This document shows, one piece after another, positions 5,834 through 10,428 of a DNA stretch of 10,428 nucleotides; within the stretch, counting starts at the first letter, position 1, and each line of letters starts with the position of its first letter. Made by a program: the position numbers and the translations under genes. Source of the stretch: Synergistales bacterium (GTDB taxonomy: Bacteria > Synergistota > Synergistia > Synergistales > 79-D21); the NCBI GenBank assembly GCA_015657435.1, contig JADLKH010000003.1, forward strand, positions 4,710 through 15,137, given 5' to 3'. Under the pieces are notes generated by a model that was not told the origin of the DNA, did no database searches, and was given only the letters and a program-made list of their open reading frames with translations.

Positions 5834-7120
5834 GTGAAAAAGGGGATTTTCGCTTTGCTGGCCGCGGGAGCGTGTCTGTTGGGCGTCGTTCATGCGGGTT
5901 CGGCCCTGGCTGCGACGCCGAAAGCCGTCGACCTGACGGCCGGTTTGACCCCAAGGGCGCTTTCCGCCTGCCCGGGCCTGCCGGAAGACGCGGTCCGTGC
6001 GGCGGTCAACCGTTTCTCCGCCGACCTGCTTGCGGCTTCGGCGGAAAAGAAGGAAGGCAATCTGATGCTCTCGCCCGCTTCGGTCCATCTGGCGCTGGCG
6101 ATGACCGCGAACGGCGCCGAGGGGTCCACGAAGTCCGCCATGCTGAACCTGCTGGCGGGCAGGGGGGTCACGCTCGATCGCCTGAACCGGGCGAACCGGG
6201 ACTGGATGGCCCTCCTTTCCAGAACGGGAAAGAAGACCACCCTTTCGATCGCCGATTCGATCTGGTTCGATAGGGGGTACAGGCCTTCCCGGCTTTTTTT
6301 GAAGCGCAACGCCGACTTCTACGGTGCGGCGGCCCGCAGTCTCGATTTCAGGGACAAAAACGCTCCCGGAGCGATCAACGCCTGGGTGAAGAACGCCACC
6401 CGCGGCACGATCGAGAAGATCATCGAATCGATCCGCCGGGACGAGGTCATGTTTTTGGTCAACGCGGTTTACTTCAAGTCGGACTGGCAGGTCCCCTTCG
6501 AGAAGGAGCAGACCCGCAAGGAGGTCTTTCACGCGCCGGGAAGGGATGTCGAGGTGGAGTTCATGCACCGGACGGGCAGGATGAGTTTCCTCTCGGGCAG
6601 GGGGGCGACGGGGGTGGCCCTTCCCTACGACGATGACGGGCGGTTCGAGTTCTTCGCCCTTCTGCCGGATGGCAATGCCACCCCGAGGGAATGGCTGGCC
6701 CGACAAAACAGGACGACCCTTTTCGGGGACCTCGCCGGGATGATGACCCCCAAGGCGGGCCTTGTGGTTCAGCTGGCCCTGCCGAAGTTCGAGTCGCGCT
6801 ACGAGGATACCCTGGAGGATGAGCTGGCGAGCCTCGGCATGAGCATCGCCTTCGACCCGGGGAGGGCGGATTTTTCGGGGATGAGCGAACGGCATACGAG
6901 GGATCTTTTCATCGGGACGGTCCGGCACAAGACCTTTGTCCGGGTCGACGAGAAGGGCACGGAAGCGGCGGCCGTGACGTCCGTGGGTATGCGGATGACC
7001 AGCCTGCCCGCGATCGACCGCGAGATTTCCTTCGACCGGCCTTTCCTTTACGGCATCATGGACCGGAAGGCCGGGATTCCCCTTTTCGTCGGGATCATGG
7101 AGAATCCGGCGGCGAAGTGA
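5834..7120 (+). CDS. Secreted serpin (serine protease inhibitor family)
   Basis: This 428-residue protein starts with a Sec-type signal peptide: MKK, a hydrophobic core, and ALA-A at about residues 24-27, with no lipobox. The serpin body follows at normal family length. NLMLSPASVHLALAMTANGA is the usual early block, and FLVNAVYFKSDWQVPF is the conserved central block. The hinge VDEKGTEAAAVTS (371-383) has the small-residue run expected of inhibitory serpins. Counting from G375 as P15 puts P1 near T389 (P1-P1' about T-S). The signature ISFDRPFLYGI (398-408) fits the serpin pattern. Serpins trap serine or cysteine proteases irreversibly; here the target would be extracytoplasmic. GTG 5834 is chosen because GAGGGGGTG lies 6 nt upstream and the signal peptide begins exactly there; GTG 5825 and 5795 are alternatives. 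A strong terminator follows. Confidence 0.92.
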   Translation: MKKGIFALLAAGACLLGVVHAGSALAATPKAVDLTAGLTPRALSACPGLPEDAVRAAVNRFSADLLAASAEKKEGNLMLSPASVHLALAMTANGAEGSTKSAMLNLLAGRGVTLDRLNRANRDWMALLSRTGKKTTLSIADSIWFDRGYRPSRLFLKRNADFYGAAARSLDFRDKNAPGAINAWVKNATRGTIEKIIESIRRDEVMFLVNAVYFKSDWQVPFEKEQTRKEVFHAPGRDVEVEFMHRTGRMSFLSGRGATGVALPYDDDGRFEFFALLPDGNATPREWLARQNRTTLFGDLAGMMTPKAGLVVQLALPKFESRYEDTLEDELASLGMSIAFDPGRADFSGMSERHTRDLFIGTVRHKTFVRVDEKGTEAAAVTSVGMRMTSLPAIDREISFDRPFLYGIMDRKAGIPLFVGIMENPAAK

Positions 7121-7180
7121 GCCCGGAAAGTCGGGCCATGGGGCCGGACATCGCCGTTCGGCGAAGTTGAGGCGCTTCCT

Positions 7181-7223
7181 CGCGCGGGTCGACCTTTTCG
7201 GGTCGGCCGGCGCGTTTCTTTTT
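7181..7223 (+). terminator. Intrinsic terminator after the serpin
   Basis: CGCGC (7181-7185) pairs with GCGCG (7210-7214). After a G-G mismatch, GGTCGACC (7187-7194) pairs with GGTCGGCC (7201-7208), with one G-T wobble, around a TTTTCG loop. TTTCTTTTT follows at 7215-7223. Two smaller hairpins lie between the stop codon and this structure (7121-7136 and 7151-7164). It separates the racemase-serpin block from the next transcription unit. Confidence 0.85.
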
Positions 7224-7242
7224 CCCTTCGATCTCGGGGGCA

Positions 7243-7270
7243 TTGACAGGAAAAGAGGGGGATGTATAAA
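7243..7270 (+). promoter_or_regulatory. Sigma-70-type promoter
   Basis: TTGACA (7243-7248) is a perfect -35 hexamer. TATAAA (7265-7270) is a 5-of-6 match to the -10 hexamer, and the spacer is 16 bp. The predicted start is near 7277. The promoter lies just after the serpin terminator and should drive the dehydrogenase and symporter genes. It is the clearest promoter in the window. Confidence 0.8.
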
Positions 7271-7283
7271 GACCGATGGGATA

Positions 7284-7310
7284 GTATTCATTGAATACAA
7301 GGAATTCAAT
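7284..7310. promoter_or_regulatory. Overlapping inverted repeats, candidate operator
   Basis: GTATTC-ATT-GAATAC (7284-7298) is a perfect 6-bp dyad. It overlaps a second perfect dyad, ATTGAAT (7290-7296) and ATTCAAT (7304-7310) with a 7-nt spacer. The pair begins about 7 nt after the predicted transcription start, in an AT-rich patch of otherwise GC-rich DNA. That is a good position for a repressor that blocks early elongation. The regulator is not in the window, and I cannot name a family from the sequence. Confidence 0.55.
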
Positions 7311-7521
7311 ATGTTGTAAAAATTTCGTCAATGAGGGGGTGGAAGAAGGGCGATTTTTTTTAGGGTTCCTGATCCCACCTATGTAGGATCAGAGCCCGGC
7401 GCGGTGGGAAACCGGCTTTGTGCGAATCGGCCCCTGTTTTAAGGGGTCAAGGCCTGGTTCGGGAAAGGTTTCGTTTCCCGGCCGAAAATCATCCAGATTC
7501 AGGAAAGGGGCGCAAAAGCAA
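7311..7521 (+). promoter_or_regulatory. Long structured 5' leader of the dehydrogenase gene
   Basis: No gene is supported between 7224 and 7521. Apart from the promoter and operator, this stretch would be transcribed as a leader of about 245 nt. It contains an unstructured run of eight Ts (7354-7361) and three perfect hairpins: CTGATCC/GGATCAG (7369-7375, 7386-7392), CCCCT/AGGGG (7431-7435, 7442-7446) and CGGGAAA/TTTCCCG (7460-7466, 7474-7480). I recognise no known riboswitch, and I did not see lysine or glycine riboswitch signatures. It may be a cis-regulatory RNA, or simply a long leader. Confidence 0.4.
7501..7511 (+). promoter_or_regulatory. Ribosome binding site that sets the dehydrogenase start
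   Basis: AGGAAAGGGGC lies 10 nt upstream of ATG 7522. An in-frame GTG at 7420 would add 34 residues, but those overlap the leader hairpins and do not resemble the family. Confidence 0.65.
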
Positions 7522-8703
7522 ATGGCGACGAAGAGGAAAGCGGTGCAGGTCGGCGCAGGCATGGTGGGGAGGGTCATCGTCAAGGACATGATCGAGGACT
7601 TTGATTTCACGGTCCTGGACATGAACGAAAATGCCCTGTCGGAAGTGAAGAGGCAGTTCCCCGAGGTCGAAACCGTCCAGGGCCGTGCCGATGACATCGA
7701 ACTGCTCGACAGGCTTTCAAAGGATGCGGACATCGTCACTTCGGCCATGCCCGGAACCATCGGCTACAAGGTCATCGAGAACACGATGAGGCTGGGCCGG
7801 AAAATCGCGAGCGTTTCCAGCATGCACGGCAGGGACGACGCCCCGTACTCGAAGATCGGGAAGGAAACCGGGGGGCTGGGGATCATGATGATCGGCTTCG
7901 CCCCGGGGATGACCAATTTCTTCGCCGGACGCGGATACCACCAGCTCGACAGCTGCGATCAGATGGATGTCTACGTCGGCGGCATCCCCTACAACCCGCG
8001 TCCCCCCTTCAACTACACCATCACCTGGTCCGTTTCCGACCTGTTCAACCAGTTCGTCCAGCCCGCGGTGGTCGTGGAGAACGGCGAAGTCGTCGAGAGA
8101 CCGGCCCTGAGCGTGGTCAAGCCTTTCCGGATCGAGGAATATCCCGAGATGGAGGCCTTCGTGAGCAACGGGCTGGGCAGCCTTTTCCGCAACTTCAAGG
8201 ATGTGAAGAACATGGCGGAGTACACGGTCCGCTGGCCCGGCCTGACCGAGCAGATGAAGCTCATGGTGGCGCTCGACCTGTTTGATTGGGAGCCCCGCAA
8301 GCTCGCCGGCTGCGAGATCGTTCCCCGACAGCTGCTGTTCGATCTCTTCGCTCCGAAGTACAAGATGCAGACCGGCGATCTCGACCTTTCCGTCGCCCGG
8401 GTCGTCACGCGCGGATTCAAGGGCGACGACGAGGTCACCTACACCTACGAGATCGCCGACGTCATGCGGGAAGAGCGGGGATGCACCTCGATGGCCTGGG
8501 TGACGGCCTGCACCTGCGGGATCTTCGCCCGTGCCATGTGCGACGGCCTGATCTCCGGAACCGGGATGGTGGCGGCCGAACTTCTGGCGAAGGACGACGC
8601 GATCTACCGCTATGTCATGGAGGAACAGGCTCGGCGGGGCATTTTCTACAAGGAAAAGGTCGAGATCAAGAAGGACGCGAAGCGGAACTGGGAGAAGAAC
8701 TAG
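7522..8703 (+). CDS. Saccharopine dehydrogenase-family protein, lysine 6-dehydrogenase-like
   Basis: This 393-residue protein has an N-terminal NAD(P)-binding motif VGAGMVG (10-16) right after the start. GFAPGMTN (125-132) and TWSVSDLFNQFVQPA (168-182) are typical of saccharopine reductases and lysine 6-dehydrogenases. The length fits the short enzymes of this group (about 380-400 residues). Such enzymes oxidise lysine or saccharopine, or related amines, with NAD(P)+, so a role in lysine-type catabolism is likely but not proven. The C-terminal part is cysteine-rich: C321, C330, C332 and C340 lie within 20 residues, with C145 and C264 elsewhere. ATG 7522 has AGGAAAGGGGC upstream. The gene is preceded by a strong promoter and a long leader, and is followed 69 nt later by an AGCS symporter, probably in the same transcript. 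Confidence 0.85.
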   Translation: MATKRKAVQVGAGMVGRVIVKDMIEDFDFTVLDMNENALSEVKRQFPEVETVQGRADDIELLDRLSKDADIVTSAMPGTIGYKVIENTMRLGRKIASVSSMHGRDDAPYSKIGKETGGLGIMMIGFAPGMTNFFAGRGYHQLDSCDQMDVYVGGIPYNPRPPFNYTITWSVSDLFNQFVQPAVVVENGEVVERPALSVVKPFRIEEYPEMEAFVSNGLGSLFRNFKDVKNMAEYTVRWPGLTEQMKLMVALDLFDWEPRKLAGCEIVPRQLLFDLFAPKYKMQTGDLDLSVARVVTRGFKGDDEVTYTYEIADVMREERGCTSMAWVTACTCGIFARAMCDGLISGTGMVAAELLAKDDAIYRYVMEEQARRGIFYKEKVEIKKDAKRNWEKN

Positions 8704-8715
8704 AGCGGCAAACGG

Positions 8716-8740
8716 GGGCCCCGCGGACCCCGCGGGGCCC
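8716..8740. repeat. Perfect 11-bp GC-only hairpin between dehydrogenase and symporter genes
   Basis: GGGCCCCGCGG (8716-8726) pairs perfectly with CCGCGGGGCCC (8730-8740) around a 3-nt ACC loop. No T-tract follows, so it is not a standard terminator. It lies 12 nt after one stop and 32 nt before the next start. It could stabilise or separate the two halves of a shared mRNA, or attenuate expression of the symporter. Confidence 0.6.
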
Positions 8741-8757
8741 GATGTCCATCAAAAGCC

Positions 8758-8765
8758 AGAGGGGG
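8758..8765 (+). promoter_or_regulatory. Ribosome binding site of the symporter gene
   Basis: AGAGGGGG lies 7 nt upstream of ATG 8773. Confidence 0.65.
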
Positions 8766-8772
8766 TAAGAAG

Positions 8773-10236
8773 ATGAGTGTTGAGAAGATGCTGGATTATT
8801 TCGCCTATACGATTTTGTGGAACCCGCTCCTCCCGATGATGTTTCTCGGATTGGGGCTCTACGTCACGATCGGGATGAGGTTTTTCCAGTTCAGGCGCTT
8901 CGGGGCAATATTCGAACACACGATCCTTTCTCTTTTCAGGAAGAAGGGAGCCGGCGCAAAGGAAGAGCCGGGGTTCGTCTCCTCTTTTGGCGCTTTCGCC
9001 ACGGCGCTCGGGGGAACCGTCGGGTCGGGGAACGTTGCGGGCGTGTCGAGCGCGATTGCCCTGGGAGGCCCTGGAGCGCTCTTCTGGATGTGGATTTCCG
9101 CCCTCGTGGGAATGGCGACGAAGATGGGCGAGATCATCCTGGCCCAGCATTACAAGGAAACCTATCCTGACGGGACTTCCTATGGAGGATGCGGTTTCTA
9201 CGTGGAAAAGGGGCTCGTCGAGGAGCGCGGCTGGAAATGGGCCCGGATTATCGCCTGGATCTTCTCGATTTCCATGGTGGCGACGTTCTTTACCGGGGTT
9301 GGGACCTTCACCATCGCCGAATCGGTACAGTCTGCCTTCCACCTGAGCAAGGGGACGACCATCGGATTCTGCTTCGCCTATACGGCCCTCCTCTATGTCC
9401 TCGTTTTCGGCGGGATCCCCAGGATCGTCAAGTTCGCCGAGTACGTGGTGCCGTTCATGGTCCTTTTCTATATCGTCGGAGGGGTCGCGGTTATCCTTTT
9501 CCACGGCGCCAATATCGTTCCGGCCCTGAGGGATGTCGTCAGGTACGCCTTTACTCCCCATGCGGCCGTCGGCGGGTTTGCGGGGGTCGTCGTGATGAAA
9601 TCCTTCCAGATCGGCGTGGCCCGGAGCGTTTACAGCAACGAGGCGGGTTGGGGCAGTTCCCCGATGATCCACGCGGCGGCCAAGGTCGACCATCCCGCAC
9701 GGCAGGGCATGTGGGGCGCCATGGAAGTGTTCGTCGACACCATGATCGTCTGCACGGTCACCGGGCTCGTCGTCCTGACGACGGGGATCTGGCAAAACGG
9801 CAAGGGTGGAGCGGGAGTCGTCGCGACGGCCTTCGGGACCGTGTTCGGGGAAATCGGGCCGATGATCATCGCGCTGTCGCTCATCCTTTTCCAGGTGACG
9901 ACCTCCACCGGCTGGTACTCCTACCTCGAGTCGCTCATCGCCTATTTCTCGAGACGCAAGACGCAGGAACAGCGCCGTGCCCTCATCCAGAAGATCCGCT
10001 TCATCGGCCCGCTCTGTCCCCTCCTTATCGCGCTCTACGCTTTCTGGAAGAACATGATGCCTTCGATTCTCTGGCTGCTCATGGATATCCAGACGGCGAT
10101 TCCCGTCTACATGAACCTCCTGGCCATCGTTTTCCTCTCGCCCCTCATCTTCAGGCTGACGAAGGAATTCGAGCAGAAGTACCTCGACAGGAAGGTCGCG
10201 ATTCCCGCGAAGGAGCTCGAGAGCATCGGCAAGTAG
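8773..10236 (+). CDS. Sodium:alanine (glycine) symporter, AGCS family
   Basis: This 487-residue integral membrane protein matches the alanine/glycine:cation symporter family in length and motifs. [11 protein letters not shown] (81-91), [15 protein letters not shown] (113-127) and the long block starting [17 protein letters not shown] (281-297), continuing [13 protein letters not shown] (300-312), are diagnostic. About ten or eleven hydrophobic segments can be seen (for example 15-37, 101-117, 158-178, 197-213, 226-243, 322-338, 361-376, 408-424 and 444-460). It would import alanine or glycine with Na+ across the cytoplasmic membrane. AGAGGGGG lies 7 nt upstream of ATG 8773. It follows the dehydrogenase gene with a strong hairpin between them and is followed by a long hairpin. 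Uptake of substrate for the surrounding amino-acid enzymes is a reasonable inference. Confidence 0.93.
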   Translation: MSVEKMLDYFAYTILWNPLLPMMFLGLGLYVTIGMRFFQFRRFGAIFEHTILSLFRKKGAGAKEEPGFVSSFGAFATALGGTVGSGNVAGVSSAIALGGPGALFWMWISALVGMATKMGEIILAQHYKETYPDGTSYGGCGFYVEKGLVEERGWKWARIIAWIFSISMVATFFTGVGTFTIAESVQSAFHLSKGTTIGFCFAYTALLYVLVFGGIPRIVKFAEYVVPFMVLFYIVGGVAVILFHGANIVPALRDVVRYAFTPHAAVGGFAGVVVMKSFQIGVARSVYSNEAGWGSSPMIHAAAKVDHPARQGMWGAMEVFVDTMIVCTVTGLVVLTTGIWQNGKGGAGVVATAFGTVFGEIGPMIIALSLILFQVTTSTGWYSYLESLIAYFSRRKTQEQRRALIQKIRFIGPLCPLLIALYAFWKNMMPSILWLLMDIQTAIPVYMNLLAIVFLSPLIFRLTKEFEQKYLDRKVAIPAKELESIGK

Positions 10237-10245
10237 AAAACGACA

Positions 10246-10289
10246 GGGCGTTGCGGGGCTCCTCTCTCAGGAGGGTCCCCGCAACGCCC
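10246..10289 (+). terminator. Long hairpin after the symporter, probable terminator
   Basis: GGGCGTTGCGGGG (10246-10258) pairs perfectly with CCCCGCAACGCCC (10277-10289). Inside it, CTCCT (10259-10263) pairs with AGGAG (10269-10273), leaving a small GGT bulge. It starts 9 nt after the stop codon. Only a short TTT follows, so termination may be incomplete or factor-assisted, and some read-through to the next gene is possible. Confidence 0.6.
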
Positions 10290-10299
10290 CCAATTTCCC

Positions 10300-10304
10300 G
10301 GAGG
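10300..10304 (+). promoter_or_regulatory. Ribosome binding site of the right-edge gene
   Basis: GGAGG lies 8 nt before GTG 10313 and 5 nt before GTG 10310. The 8-nt spacing favours 10313. Confidence 0.55.
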
Positions 10305-10312
10305 TGTTCGTG

Positions 10313-10428
10313 GTGTTTGAAAAGGTCACCGTCATGAAAGCGGCAAACATCTATTACGAGGGTAAGGTTCAGAGCCGGACCATCCTCCTGGCCGACGGAT
10401 CGAGAAAGACGCTGGGGGTCTATCTTCC
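10313..10428 (+). CDS. ppnP: Pyrimidine/purine nucleoside phosphorylase (PpnP/YaiE type), N-terminal part, cut by window
   Basis: Thirty-eight codons are present before the window ends. The translation [19 protein letters not shown] (residues 8-26), followed by [12 protein letters not shown], matches the N-terminus of the small cupin-like PpnP (DUF1255) proteins, whose usual length is about 95-105 residues. These enzymes split nucleosides with phosphate into a base and ribose-1-phosphate. GTG 10313 is favoured because GGAGG lies 8 nt upstream; GTG 10310 and ATG 10334 are alternatives. The rest of the cupin fold is outside the window. I see no strong promoter between the symporter hairpin and this gene, so it may depend on read-through. 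It shows no functional link to the amino-acid genes. Confidence 0.75.
   Translation, partial: MFEKVTVMKAANIYYEGKVQSRTILLADGSRKTLGVYL

Noticed and set aside
5699..7309. Antisense open frame opposite the serpin (536 codons)
   Set aside because: The serpin frame has a signal peptide, hinge and signature; the antisense translation has no recognisable features.
7311..7521. Lysine or glycine riboswitch
   Set aside because: The positions and functions of the downstream genes make it tempting, but I could not find the conserved core of either class by eye.

Overview
The window is a GC-rich (about 60-65% by eye) bacterial segment with all recognisable genes on the + strand. Seven complete coding regions, one partial gene at each edge and several clear regulatory structures account for nearly all of it. 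Most gene products act on amino acids: an opine dehydrogenase, a UxaA-family (de)hydratase pair, a fused Fe-S serine-dehydratase-like protein, an ornithine cyclodeaminase-family protein, an alanine/ornithine racemase, a saccharopine/lysine dehydrogenase-family protein and a Na+/alanine symporter. Together with an oxygen-labile type of Fe-S lyase this suggests an anaerobic amino-acid fermenter. Synergistota is my best guess and Desulfobacterota is possible, but no marker gene here settles it.

Region 1 (1-4475) looks like one operon. The opine dehydrogenase end overlaps the UxaA small subunit by 4 bp (ATGA). The small subunit is 7 nt from the UxaA large subunit, which overlaps the SdaA-like gene by 14 bp. 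A 60-nt gap with a 14-bp palindrome precedes the ornithine cyclodeaminase-family gene, and a textbook intrinsic terminator closes the unit at 4437-4475. The SdaA-like protein keeps its Fe-S cysteines but has lost two histidines of the serine dehydratase motifs, so its substrate is in doubt.

Region 2 (4476-7223) starts with an AT-richer REPIN/MITE-like repeat (4529-4638) made of two inverted hairpin-forming units. It ends just upstream of the ribosome binding site of the PLP-dependent racemase. A secreted serpin with an inhibitory-type hinge follows, then a strong intrinsic terminator at 7181-7223.

Region 3 (7224-10289) has a near-consensus sigma-70 promoter (TTGACA, 16 bp, TATAAA), overlapping inverted repeats that look like an operator, and a roughly 245-nt leader with three hairpins. 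These precede the saccharopine/lysine dehydrogenase-family gene and an AGCS sodium:alanine symporter, which are separated by a perfect 11-bp GC hairpin. A long hairpin follows the symporter. The start of a ppnP-type nucleoside phosphorylase gene runs off the right edge.

A plausible joint role is uptake of alanine or glycine and interconversion of D/L amino acids, opines, ornithine/lysine-type substrates and hydroxy amino acids. The actual substrates cannot be read from sequence. The most interesting points are the diverged SdaA-like enzyme inside the opine dehydrogenase/UxaA operon, the REPIN-like element, the serpin, and the operator plus structured leader at 7243-7521.
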